Below, one piece after another: positions 18,201-64,000 of a stretch of DNA of 64,000 nt. The notes beneath the pieces were generated by a model. The model had not been told where the DNA came from. It searched no databases and saw only the letters and a list, made by a program, of their open reading frames with translations. Source of the DNA: Streptomyces roseirectus (lineage in GTDB: Bacteria > Actinomycetota > Actinomycetes > Streptomycetales > Streptomycetaceae); the NCBI RefSeq assembly GCF_014489635.1, contig NZ_CP060828.1:9040001-9104000 (forward strand). Reading direction: 5' to 3'. The translations under genes were made by a program, and so were the position numbers. Positions within the stretch are counted from its first letter, which is position 1. Each line of letters begins with the position of its first letter.

Positions 18201-19270
18201 CAGAGGCTGGTGAGTTCCAGGGACTTCAGCGGTTCGGGGACGTCGGGAAGGCGCAGGGCGCCGATGACGTCGCCGATGCCGATCTCCCCGGCCGCGAGTC
18301 CGCCGCTGAAGGCCCAGCCGCCGGTGGCTCCGCCGTTCTGGGCGGCGGAGACCGTGATGTCCATGGAGTGGCCGAGGGAGATGGTGCCCGAGGCCATGGC
18401 CACGAACTTCGACGCCGGGTCGTAGTACAGGGACAGGGACAGCTCCGTCAGGGCGAACGGACCGATGTCCCAGCCGTCCCTGACGGTCATGGAGACGAAG
18501 TACCCGTCGCCGAGCAGGGCGTCCACGCGCAGTTCGCTGATGGTCAGCGACGGGGGTATCTCGGCCACGGGGATGCCGAACGAGCCCAGCAGCGAGCGGG
18601 CGTTGAGCGGCTTCCCGTCATGCAGTGTGCCCTCGACGGTCAGGTCCGGCAGCCACAACGCGATGTCCAGCGCGAGTCCCCTGAGGTCCAGCGCGGCGAC
18701 GATCGCCATGGACGTCACGTCGTAGGCGGCCGGTTCGACGCCGTCCTTGCGGGACAGGCGGTAGTCGAATCCGGCGACGTCGCGGGCCGCGAAGTCGAAG
18801 GCGTGCAACCCTTCTCGCGCGCTCTGCCACAGGGACGCGTCGCCGAGGAGTCCGCCCAGCTTGTCCAGTTCACCGGTGAACGCCCCGGGCTTGCGCGGGC
18901 GTACCTCGGCGGTGAGGCGTCCGTCCCCGCCGTCGGTCACGGTGGCCACCACGTCGGTGACATCGAGGGCGCCGCTCAGGATCAGGCTGACGGTGCCGTC
19001 CGCCGTCACGGTCACGGTCACGCCGGTCACCGCGAGGGTGACACGACCGCCGGCCGGCCAGGGGGTGGACGAACAGGTGAGGGCGAGCGTCAGCGTGGTG
19101 TGTCCGCCGTCGATCTCCGCCGTGCCCGAGCCCGCCGCTCCCTGACAGGTGCCGTTCGGGAACGTGGCCAGCATGTCCGTCAACGGGGTGGGGAGCGCGG
19201 TGTCCGTGGTGCGCAGGGCCGGTGGCTGGGTCAGGTCCGTGAGATGTGCCTTGAGAGCATCGAGATCCAT
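15272..19270 (-). CDS. DUF6603-like giant beta-rich protein (1332 aa)
   Basis: A 1332-aa protein from ATG 19270, with GGGAA upstream. From memory of the family, the region from about residue 650 to 1080 matches DUF6603. Diagnostic stretches are AGFGFNRELTLPT followed by REVSGFPLL (near 751-773), GGYHPSFQQPAGYPDVPRLG (near 930-950), then AMAGGRLSVVFHEGDFRAWF and SWRPFFFTARISVSIGASYT. Residues 1-565 are alternating hydrophobic beta-strand segments. A Pro/Thr/Ser linker at about 570-602 separates them from the DUF core, and a C-terminal extension holds several Cys. There is no signal peptide. DUF6603 has no assigned function that I know of. The protein heads the large genes of the cassette, 40 bp after a 50-aa ORF. 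Confidence 0.8.
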   Translation of the reverse strand: MDLDALKAHLTDLTQPPALRTTDTALPTPLTDMLATFPNGTCQGAAGSGTAEIDGGHTTLTLALTCSSTPWPAGGRVTLAVTGVTVTVTADGTVSLILSGALDVTDVVATVTDGGDGRLTAEVRPRKPGAFTGELDKLGGLLGDASLWQSAREGLHAFDFAARDVAGFDYRLSRKDGVEPAAYDVTSMAIVAALDLRGLALDIALWLPDLTVEGTLHDGKPLNARSLLGSFGIPVAEIPPSLTISELRVDALLGDGYFVSMTVRDGWDIGPFALTELSLSLYYDPASKFVAMASGTISLGHSMDITVSAAQNGGATGGWAFSGGLAAGEIGIGDVIGALRLPDVPEPLKSLELTSLWLSYTTGTKAVDFLCQGRMTIAEGITASLGLTITRDGTATRYGGQLAVDDFTFDITLDDEKTGTDLLIATYHGPENTDTKVTLRDWVAHFSADLAADIPESLHVELKDAKFVRVKPQGGPAQFCVGIDLSAGIDLAELPLVGGFLAEIGGSLAVDNLQVLYSSGVIAPAAVGSANALLAKARVVELPAGGLKAGPAALADLRIGQERTPVALGLPASPTPTGSTPSTPNTPSTPAQTNTPTTTPPRSSAGVWITVQKTIGVVQINRVGVIYQHNTLLFGLDAGIQLGPLVMSLDGLAVGSSLEKFAPAFRLDGVGIGYVAPPIEIEGALLHLPDDQLDKGVAFQYDGTATVAVPDFSLAAVGSYAQLTNGQPSLFVFAQVEAPIVAAPPILITGLMAGFGFNRELTLPTPREVSGFPLLALNKQGPDANLKPSGMLEVLEGRTPAVVGSPARKWIAPRQGAYWLALGIEFSVAEVVNSKVLLAAEFGDELALAVLGIATLQLPMPAESATRTYVYAELGLEAVIRPLAGSFELAAELAPVSYVLTPECHLTGGFAASVWFGSHPNAGQFVVTLGGYHPSFQQPAGYPDVPRLGINWAVSGNLTITAQAYLAVTPSCAMAGGRLSVVFHEGDFRAWFTAQADVLLSWRPFFFTARISVSIGASYTLNVWIVHKTFSVTVGADLELWGPPTGGSVTAHFVGFSKTIGFGPGPSGADAEALDWDGFASMLPKPADVITIGPVSGLDKTAEDTGDDPGNSGKVWYVRARDLRFFTQSAVPASHLRLGDDPLSSPAAEDTPGVDVRPMNRTGLTGEHRLRLYFEGAPAPMDGWSATARTHNLPASLWGAPPSPFSHTPHAPGAEVLPGRPVGYDVQAPRPELAGSRGVFPLSDYSADEIPPGLAPLSSSPVADRDYVSVADDSCVARIGQTDRGPARTGRDQVCAALADAGLFKDPCDGLTALAAGAAHLYHRAPLVQNPG
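17467..17533 (+). repeat. G-tract array over the Pro/Thr linker of the DUF6603-like gene
   Basis: The plus strand (non-coding for this gene) carries eight or more runs of three to five G separated by one to five bases, because the minus strand encodes a Pro/Thr/Ser linker with C-rich codons. The array could form a G-quadruplex in the template and is prone to slippage. It may only reflect amino acid composition. Confidence 0.5.
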
Positions 19271-19310
19271 GGAATTCCCTTGGCCGAGTCGCGGTACCGG
19301 TGATGTCCGG

Positions 19311-19463
19311 CTAGCGGAAACGGGAGCCGTCTCCCATGATCTCTTCGGCTTCTTCCGGGGTCACATCATTTCCCTTGAATTTCAGGATGGCCCAGTTGAA
19401 CGTGAGTTGGCTCTTCGGAATGATCCCGGTGTTCTGGCCGGGCATCTCCGCAGGCGTAACCAT
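19311..19463 (-). CDS. Small protein of unknown function (50 aa) leading the DUF6603 cassette
   Basis: A short reading frame from ATG 19463 to TAG 19311 encodes 50 residues beginning MVTPAEMPGQNTGIIPKSQL, followed by TFNWAILKFKGNDVTPEEAE and a charged tail. A GGGGGGA purine run lies 7 nt before the ATG. Codon use is balanced and its GC is lower than that of the large neighbours, yet the peptide has a sensible amphipathic composition with little low complexity. It ends 40 bp before the DUF6603-like gene on the same strand, consistent with the first gene of that operon. There is no signal peptide. It could be a small structural or chaperone-like partner, or a precursor peptide. No family is recognised. 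Confidence 0.6.
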   Translation of the reverse strand: MVTPAEMPGQNTGIIPKSQLTFNWAILKFKGNDVTPEEAEEIMGDGSRFR

Positions 19464-19650
19464 TCCGCAATCCCCCCACCGGATTGTGCGCCACCCTGGC
19501 CCGCCACAGGCTCTCTGCTGACCGACGGAACGCGCAAGACTCCAACGGGCCAGGGGAGAAGATTTCGGACATGTGACGGAAGATCCGGGTTGCGTCGGAC
19601 GGCACCCCGTGGGACAGGGCGGGCGAGGATCCGCTCAGGCGGTCGGGCCT
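19464..19650. other. Spacer between the two small genes
   Basis: This 187-bp stretch separates the 57-aa exported peptide gene from the 50-aa gene. I see no convincing coding frame, no clear hairpin and no obvious promoter pair. It could hold the start of the cassette transcript. Confidence 0.4.
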
Positions 19651-19824
19651 TCACCAGGCAGGTGAACTGGAGCACTTGGAACGGTGCGCGGCTGAAGTAC
19701 CGGCAGTCGAATACGCCGGAGATTCCGGCGCGGCGAATAAAGCGGCACTGGCCGCTGCTACGGCGACCAACGGTTTGATCGTCGAGGACGCGATGGAATC
19801 ACGTCCGAAAAGCGGTCGACGCAT
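19651..19824 (-). CDS. Small exported peptide (57 aa) with a TTA codon
   Basis: ATG 19824 is preceded by AGGAG at a 5-nt spacing, the best ribosome site in this region. The 57-aa product has a basic N-terminus (MRRPLFGRD), a hydrophobic stretch PLVAVAAASAALFAA at residues about 18-32, and likely signal peptidase sites after FAA or SPA. This leaves a mature peptide of about 20-25 residues rich in Ser and Ala with one Cys, ending SSSPAW. Leu29 is encoded by TTA, the rare Streptomyces codon read by the bldA tRNA, so expression may be tied to development. Codon use is less GC-rich than its neighbours. It lies upstream of the cassette on the same strand. No family is recognised, and a truncated secreted protein is an alternative. 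Confidence 0.6.
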   Translation of the reverse strand: MRRPLFGRDSIASSTIKPLVAVAAASAALFAAPESPAYSTAGTSAAHRSKCSSSPAW

Positions 19825-19972
19825 GAAATCTCCTCGCATCGGCCAGGCCATTTCCTTTTCCTTGGCCCTGCGGCACAGCATGCCGAGGGTCCAGTCGCGG
19901 CATCGGGCGGCTCGCCGGACGGGGTGTGGCCTTGCTGAGGTGAGTCGGTCCAGTGCCGTCGTCCGCGATGGC

Positions 19973-20461
19973 TCAGTCCTTGAGGGTGCTCCGCTGGGCG
20001 GTGAGCGCGACGCGGGTCAGGAGGTCTCGGAACTGGGTCCGTTGTGCGTCGTCCAGTTCCGCGAGCAGGTGTTCTTCGGCGGCTGCGACGTCGGTTCGCA
20101 TGCGCAGCAGTTGGGATCGGCCTTCGCCGGAGAGGATCACGTGGCGGGCCCGCCGGTCCTTCGGGTTCGGGCGTCGTGACAGGAGGCCCTGTTTTTCCAG
20201 GTCGTCGAGGAGGTAGGTCATCACTGTGCGGTCGAGGCCGACCTGGCCGGCGAGTTCGAGTTGGGTGGGGGGTGTGTCCCCGGCCTCGGCCAGTGCCACG
20301 AGTACCAGGTAGGCGCGTGATCCGCCGGGCAGGGTCTCGGAGGCGTCGGCCGCGGCGCGCCGGAGGGCTCCCGAGATCATGCGGATGGCCCAGACCAGGT
20401 CGTTGTCCAGGGCGAGGCACTCGGTGCTGCTGTTCGCTCGGTCGCGGGGTGCGGAGGGCAT
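19973..20461 (-). CDS. MarR-family transcriptional regulator beside azoreductase
   Basis: A 162-aa protein from ATG 20461, chosen because it lies after GGTGA and because earlier in-frame starts would add 38 residues of unlikely sequence reaching into the divergent promoter. The MarR winged helix is clear as TQLELAGQVGLDRTVMTYLL followed by DDLEKQGLLSRRPNPKDRRARH, where the DRRA wing motif is diagnostic. It is divergent from the azoreductase gene, with 155 bp between starts containing a split inverted repeat, so it most likely represses that gene and itself, with release by a quinone-like or electrophilic signal. Confidence 0.88.
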   Translation of the reverse strand: MPSAPRDRANSSTECLALDNDLVWAIRMISGALRRAAADASETLPGGSRAYLVLVALAEAGDTPPTQLELAGQVGLDRTVMTYLLDDLEKQGLLSRRPNPKDRRARHVILSGEGRSQLLRMRTDVAAAEEHLLAELDDAQRTQFRDLLTRVALTAQRSTLKD

Positions 20462-20508
20462 CCCGTCACCGTAGCACTTTCCCGCACCACGGCAGATGGT
20501 CTGACATC

Positions 20509-20567
20509 CAGAACATCTTTCCCGCATGGCGTTGCCCGGAGGTTCTTTCTTGTCAGTAGATGTTCTG
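20509..20567. promoter_or_regulatory. Split inverted repeat between MarR and azoreductase genes
   Basis: CAGAACATCT at 20509-20518 is mirrored exactly by AGATGTTCTG at 20558-20567. The downstream half lies between the -35 and -10 of the azoreductase promoter and the upstream half lies close to the MarR start. This fits two half-sites or two operators for the divergent MarR protein, binding of which would block both genes. Confidence 0.5.
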
Positions 20568-20580
20568 CTGTGCATACTAT
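20550..20580 (+). promoter_or_regulatory. Predicted azoreductase promoter
   Basis: TTGTCA (20550-20555) is a 5/6 match to a -35 element. CATACT (20573-20578, 17-bp spacer) or the overlapping TACTAT (20575-20580, 19 bp) would serve as -10. The gene starts at 20617 after CGGAGG, leaving a leader of about 30 nt. Confidence 0.5.
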
Positions 20581-20616
20581 CTGCATCACGGCAGAACTAC
20601 CGGAGGTACCCGCACC

Positions 20617-21258
20617 ATGAAGCTGTTCCGTCTCGACGCGAGCATCCGCACCGAAGGCTCGATGAGCCGCGCCCTCGCCGACACCGCCGAACAGGCGTGG
20701 CTCACCCAGCACCCGCACGGCACCGTGATCCGGCGCGACCTCGGCGTCCAGCCGCTGCCCGGCGACACATGGACCCTGCTCGCCCACGAAGTCGTCAACC
20801 CGGACGCACCCGCCCCGCGCGAGGCGCACGAACTCCTCGACCGGCTCGGCACGGAACTCCTCGAAGCCGACGCGTTCCTGTTCGCGGTACCGATGTACAA
20901 CTGGAACGTCCCGGAACAGGTCAAGACCTGGATCGACCTGATCCTGAAGCACCCCGTGGCAGGGGTGCACGGCAACTGGCCCCTCACGGGCAAGCCCGCG
21001 ATCCTCACGCTCAGCCGGGGCGGCGGCTACGGCCCCGGCACCCCGAAAGAGGGCTGGGACCACGCCACCCCCTACCTGCGCCGGATCCTGGCCGACGTCC
21101 TCGGCCTCGACCTGCACATCGCCGAGGCAGAACTGACCCACGCGTTCTGGGACCCGAAGATGGAGTCCCTGCGAGAACTGGCCGAACAGTCGATGAAGAC
21201 AGGCCACGAACAGGCCGCCGAACACGGGACACGAGCCGCCCAACTGACCGGGGCCTGA
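20617..21258 (+). CDS. azoR: FMN-dependent NADH azoreductase / quinone reductase
   Basis: A 213-aa protein of the flavodoxin-like fold (Flavodoxin_2). It shows the N-terminal beta-strand and phosphate loop LFRLDASIRTEGSMSRALAD, the FMN-contacting PMYNWNVPEQVKTWIDLI segment, and LTLSRGGGYGPGTPKEGWD. ATG 20617 has CGGAGG upstream; an in-frame start at 20560 would overlap the promoter and is rejected. AzoR-type enzymes transfer two electrons from NADH to azo dyes and quinones in the cytoplasm, mainly as detoxification. The divergent MarR gene and the nearby quinone oxidoreductase support a quinone-stress role. A 13-bp hairpin ends the transcript. Confidence 0.9.
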   Translation: MKLFRLDASIRTEGSMSRALADTAEQAWLTQHPHGTVIRRDLGVQPLPGDTWTLLAHEVVNPDAPAPREAHELLDRLGTELLEADAFLFAVPMYNWNVPEQVKTWIDLILKHPVAGVHGNWPLTGKPAILTLSRGGGYGPGTPKEGWDHATPYLRRILADVLGLDLHIAEAELTHAFWDPKMESLRELAEQSMKTGHEQAAEHGTRAAQLTGA

Positions 21259-21271
21259 CCACCCCCGGGCC

Positions 21272-21313
21272 CGTCCCGCAGATCACCGCACCCCCGCACC
21301 GATCTGCGGGACG
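21272..21313 (+). terminator. Hairpin terminator of the azoreductase gene
   Basis: A perfect 13-bp stem (21272-21284 with 21301-21313) and a 16-nt C-rich loop lie 13 bp beyond the azoreductase stop codon. Confidence 0.75.
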
Positions 21314-21371
21314 CGCCGCGCCGGTCTGCCGAAGTGGAATCCTGAGCGATGAGCAGGCCGGGGCCTACGGG

Positions 21372-21398
21372 ACGTTCGCCCACCTTCTTGGCGAACGT
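21372..21398 (-). terminator. Hairpin terminator of the quinone oxidoreductase gene
   Basis: ACGTTCGCC and GGCGAACGT form a perfect 9-bp stem with a 9-nt loop, 6 bp beyond the stop codon of the minus-strand oxidoreductase gene. Confidence 0.65.
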
Positions 21399-21404
21399 GG
21401 TCAG

Positions 21405-22403
21405 CTACTTCACCGCCCTCGACGTCTCAGTCTCCAATACGACGAGCAGCTTGCCGGTGGTGCGCCGGGCCTCCAGATCGCTGTGGGCCTGAGCGGCCTC
21501 GGACAATGCGTAGCGGCCCGTCACGGTGACCTCGAGCGCCTTGGAGCGCACCCACTCGAACACATCGGTGGCCCGTCGGAGCAGTTCGGACCGATCGGCG
21601 ATGAAGTCCCCGAGGCTGGGCCGGATCAGGGTCAGCGAACCGCCGCGGGCGAGCCGGATCGGGTCGAACGGCGGCACGGCACCACTTGCCGCGCCGAAGA
21701 GCACGAGATGGCCGCGGGGCCGCAGGCTGGCGAGGCTCGCGTCGAAGGTGTGCGCGCCGACGCCGTCGAAGACGACCGGCAGTCCCTGACCGCCGCCCAG
21801 CCGCCTCACCTCGGCCGCGAGATCGTCGACCGCGGAGGAGAGGATCACCTCGGCGGCCCCGGCGCGCTTGGCCAGCTCGGCCTTCGCCGTGGTCGACGTC
21901 GTGCCGATCACCCTGCCGCCGAGATGGGTGATGAGCTGGGTCAGGAGCAGCCCCATGCCACCGGCGGCCGCGTGCACGAGCACCGTGTCGCCCCGCTGGA
22001 CCGGGTAGGCGTCCTTGACGAGATAGTGCGCGGTCATGCCTTGGAGGAGCACGGCGGCGGCCGTCTCGAAGTCGATGTCGTCGGGCAGCGGCACCAGCCG
22101 GGAGGAGTCCACGACGGCCCGCTCGGCATACGTGCCGGGAATCTCCACCCAACCGACCCGGTCCCCGACCGCGACGTCAGCGACGCCGGGTCCGACCTCG
22201 ACGACCGTGCCGGCGCCCTCAGCGCCCGGGGTGAAGGGCAGCGGGAGGCTGTACCGGCCCTCGCGGTGGTAGACGTCGAGGAAGTTGACCCCGGATGCGG
22301 CGACCTCCACGACCGCCTCGCCCGGACCCGGCCGCGGCTGGTCCACCTCGACCTCCCGCAGCACCTCGGGACCGCCCACTTCGTTCACCTGTATCGCTCG
22401 CAT
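21405..22403 (-). CDS. NADPH:quinone oxidoreductase, zinc-independent MDR family
   Basis: A 332-aa medium-chain dehydrogenase/reductase of the QOR type. The N-terminal GroES-like domain runs from MRAIQVNEVGGPEVL through VNFLDVYHREGRYSLPLPFT and PGAEGAGTVVEVG. The cofactor domain contains [17 protein letters not shown], the AxxGGxG pattern for NADPH. The zinc-binding cysteines of alcohol dehydrogenases are absent. ATG 22403 follows GGAGG. Such enzymes reduce quinones or act as enoyl reductases. Its place beside the azoreductase suggests quinone detoxification. A tailoring role for the PKS, whose first gene starts 0.9 kb away, cannot be excluded but is not indicated. Confidence 0.88.
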   Translation of the reverse strand: MRAIQVNEVGGPEVLREVEVDQPRPGPGEAVVEVAASGVNFLDVYHREGRYSLPLPFTPGAEGAGTVVEVGPGVADVAVGDRVGWVEIPGTYAERAVVDSSRLVPLPDDIDFETAAAVLLQGMTAHYLVKDAYPVQRGDTVLVHAAAGGMGLLLTQLITHLGGRVIGTTSTTAKAELAKRAGAAEVILSSAVDDLAAEVRRLGGGQGLPVVFDGVGAHTFDASLASLRPRGHLVLFGAASGAVPPFDPIRLARGGSLTLIRPSLGDFIADRSELLRRATDVFEWVRSKALEVTVTGRYALSEAAQAHSDLEARRTTGKLLVVLETETSRAVK

Positions 22404-23106
22404 GACCCCTCCAATAACGGTTCATCCCCCACCAACTCCGTTGACGGCGATCCGATTCCCGGCAAGCAGACCAGCCCGCCACCCCCGCCCAGAGCGGGGA
22501 CGCCTGCTGTGCGCCCGGGTCCGGGACAGGAGCCCGAGGCCGTCAAGGGGCGACGAACGCACCCCCCGCCGCTTCCGCTCGCCCGGGGCATGGACTCCCG
22601 CCGGATCGGGGCGTACGGCACTCCGCAGGAGGCGCGACGGCGGTGCACACGGCCCGTGACGACCGCCGGGCCGGCCACCGGGTCGGCGCGGTGGCGAACT
22701 TGGAGGGCCGTCTCGGCCCGCGCCCGACGCCGGCGGCCTCGACCGCTGCCGCTGTTCCGCACCGACGGATTCGACGGCGCCGCCCGGACCGGGTCGTCCT
22801 GGGCGGGCCTTCCCTTCCACCGCGTGCTGCTCCCCGACGCGAACCACTGGGCGTTCACCGGCCACGGCTCGCCCGTCCCTCGACCCCAGACTTCCGGCCT
22901 CGTGACAGCGACGGCGCGGACCGCGCCTACCGGGATCCGCTCGGTGGATGGGCGAGCGTGCGCGGCATCGAGGACGAGCTTGGCCCGTTCGCTGGTGGCG
23001 GCGGGCCGTGACCCGGCCGTGGATGCGGGGATTCAGGCCCGCTGGAACGCCTCGATCCGGCGCCTATTTCTTCAGATCGATTTCCGGCGTGTGTCTTTTC
23101 GGGGGA
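22404..23106. other. Long spacer without a convincing gene
   Basis: About 700 bp between the oxidoreductase gene and the PKS control region. Several open frames cross it on both strands, but none has a good ribosome site, a recognisable family motif or consistent third-position GC over its length. Some pieces (around 22740-23010) could be remnants of a lost gene. Composition becomes AT-richer after about 23060. Confidence 0.5.
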
Positions 23107-23135
23107 TCGCTCATGCGTCGCTCAAGGATCGCTCT
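23107..23135 (+). promoter_or_regulatory. Three direct heptamers at 11-bp spacing, SARP-like operator upstream of the PKS
   Basis: TCGCTCA (23107-23113), TCGCTCA (23118-23124) and TCGCTCT (23129-23135) repeat with exactly 4 bp between copies. Streptomyces antibiotic regulatory proteins bind such heptamers at an 11-bp period, on one face of the helix over the -35 region. A weak -10 candidate lies about 10 bp further on (near 23147). The element lies about 190-220 bp before the first PKS gene. No SARP gene is in this window. Confidence 0.5.
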
Positions 23136-23324
23136 TGAAGTGATCCTGAATTGCTGAGCGATGGATTTCCGGGGGTGGTCGGTGTGGCTGGCAATGGCGC
23201 TCTGACCTGCAAGTTCATCGTGAAAAGTGCGTGGAAAGGGAATGGAAACGGCGGGTTGTAAGGTCCGTTTGGGAGCCGCCGGAATGGGGCCTCGATTTAT
23301 GTCCGCCGACCGAGGGTGCACGCC

Positions 23325-42170
<18,846 letters not shown>

Positions 42171-42190
42171 GCCCCCGTCACATCCCCGGC

Positions 42191-42222
42191 CCGCGCGGGC
42201 GTTCACCCCAGCGCCCGCGCGG
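42191..42222 (+). other. Hairpin in the PKS1-PKS2 spacer
   Basis: CCGCGCGGGCG and its reverse complement CGCCCGCGCGG form a perfect 11-bp all-GC stem with a 10-nt loop, about 20 bp after the PKS1 stop and 70 bp before the PKS2 start. It could reduce read-through or stabilise transcript ends. Since the genes must be co-expressed, full termination is unlikely. Confidence 0.5.
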
Positions 42223-42291
42223 CCCCGCAGACCTTCCCCCCAGCGCAATCGACGCCGATCGCTGACCACCCCCCAGTTGGACGAGGCAGAC

Positions 42292-63330
<21,039 letters not shown>

Positions 63331-63362
63331 CCGGCGTCCGCCCACCATCCAGGAGACACACG

Positions 63363-64000
63363 ATGGCTGCAAGCAACCAGAACGACCAGGTGGTGACGGC
63401 GCTACGGGCGTCGCTCAAGGCCAACGAGCGCCTGCGCCGCCAGCACAAGGAACTGTCCGAGGCCGCCCGCGAGCCGATCGCCGTGATCGGCATGGGCTGC
63501 CGCTTCCCCGGCGGCGTCACGAGCCCCGAGGAGCTGTGGGACCTGGTGAGCGCCGGCCGGGACGTCCTCGTCCCGTTCCCCGCCGACCGGGGCTGGGACC
63601 TGGAGGCGCTGTACGACCCCGACCCGGACCGGCCGGGCGCGTCGTACGTCAAGACCGGCGCGTTCCTCACCGGGGCCGCCGAGTTCGACCCGGTGTTCTT
63701 CGGGATCTCACCCCGTGAGGCCGCCGCCATGGACCCCCAGCAGCGGCTCGCGCTGGAGACGGCGTGGGAGGCGGTCGAGCGGGCCCGGATCGTGCCCGCC
63801 GCTCTGCGCGGCAGCGCGACCGGCGTGTTCGTCGGGGCCTCCGACCAGGGATACGGGATGAGCCTGTGGCCGCCGCCGCCGGAACTGGAGGGGTACCTGC
63901 TGACCGGGGGCGCGTCCAGCGTGATCTCCGGGCGGATCGCCTACACCTTCGGGTTCGAGGGACCGGCCGTCACCGTGGACACGGCCTGCTCGTCGTCGCT
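63363..64000 (+). CDS. Type I polyketide synthase 3, N-terminal part (module 8 KS)
   Basis: ATG 63363 follows AGGAG by 7 nt, 32 bp after PKS2, and the frame is open to the window edge (212 codons). Residues 1-35 ([20 protein letters not shown]) form an N-terminal docking coiled coil expected to pair with the PKS2 tail. The KS begins at [16 protein letters not shown] (DNA about 63471) and reaches its active-site Cys209 in VDTACSSS just before the end. It is therefore an elongating KS. AT choice and reductive domains cannot be seen. Confidence 0.95.
   Translation, partial: MAASNQNDQVVTALRASLKANERLRRQHKELSEAAREPIAVIGMGCRFPGGVTSPEELWDLVSAGRDVLVPFPADRGWDLEALYDPDPDRPGASYVKTGAFLTGAAEFDPVFFGISPREAAAMDPQQRLALETAWEAVERARIVPAALRGSATGVFVGASDQGYGMSLWPPPPELEGYLLTGGASSVISGRIAYTFGFEGPAVTVDTACSSS

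Noticed and set aside
7582..19270. Contractile injection system or prophage tail
   Set aside because: The fibre-like protein invites this reading, but no sheath, tube, baseplate, tape measure or AAA ATPase gene is present.
19366..19605. 79-aa minus-strand frame overlapping the 50-aa gene
   Set aside because: It lacks a good ribosome site, and the overlapping 50-aa frame is better placed and more protein-like.
22526..23138. Plus-strand frame running toward the PKS
   Set aside because: It has no ribosome site, no recognisable domain and uneven codon bias. It is part of a frame that also crosses azoR in a shadow phase.
23161..23205. 14-codon frame (ATG to TGA) in the PKS leader, possible uORF
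   Set aside because: There is no ribosome site, and such short frames arise by chance.

Overview
The window looks like a chromosomal segment of a Streptomyces-type actinomycete. GC is very high with strong third-position bias, GTG starts are common, one small gene carries a rare TTA leucine codon, and more than 40 kb is modular type I polyketide synthase (PKS). I see no rRNA, tRNA, CRISPR array, insertion sequence or phage packaging gene. Everything here is read from sequence alone. Family names rest on motif recognition, not on a database search.

Layout. (1) 1-2801: the end of a homoprotocatechuate (3,4-dihydroxyphenylacetate) meta-cleavage operon, holding a semialdehyde dehydrogenase tail, a LigB-type ring-cleavage dioxygenase, an FAH-family isomerase/decarboxylase and a TetR regulator. 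(2) 2802-3146: a short spacer with scraps resembling a decayed cytochrome P450 and an inverted repeat that may be an operator. (3) 3147-6825: a translationally coupled permease / aldehyde dehydrogenase / gamma-glutamyl-GABA hydrolase operon for polyamine-like amines, with a convergent MarR gene. (4) 7582-19463: a five-gene minus-strand cassette of a 50-aa protein, a 1332-aa DUF6603-like protein, 797-aa and 1259-aa proteins joined by an ATGA overlap, and a 453-aa Ig-like/beta-solenoid fibre-like protein, closed by a strong hairpin terminator. A 57-aa exported peptide gene with a TTA codon lies just upstream. None of these has an assigned function. (5) 19973-22403: a MarR / azoreductase divergent pair and a quinone oxidoreductase, two of them followed by hairpin terminators. 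(6) 22404-23324: about 0.9 kb without a convincing gene. It ends in three heptamers at exact 11-bp spacing, as SARP activators bind, ahead of the PKS. (7) 23325-64000: three co-directional PKS genes, the third cut by the window edge.

The PKS reads as an assembly line. The loading module has KSQ, a methylmalonyl-type AT (mM) and an ACP, and should give a propionyl starter. The extension modules are M1 (mM; KR, A1 type), M2 (mM; DH-KR), M3 (mM; DH-ER-KR), M4 (malonyl; DH-KR), M5 (mM; DH-KR, DH motif altered), M6 (mM; KR) and M7 (malonyl; DH-ER-KR), followed by the KS of M8. Collinear reading predicts a chain handed to M8 with 17 backbone carbons and five methyl branches. From the starter end it would carry ethyl, OH, methyl, a trisubstituted alkene, a reduced methyl-branched unit, a conjugated diene, OH, methyl and two methylenes. 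I cannot name the compound. Release and tailoring genes lie outside the window.

Most notable are the DUF6603-centred cassette with its small peptides, the SARP-like repeats, an AT domain carrying a 9-bp microsatellite insertion, a G-to-D change in the M5 dehydratase motif, and near-identical stretches shared between PKS modules.
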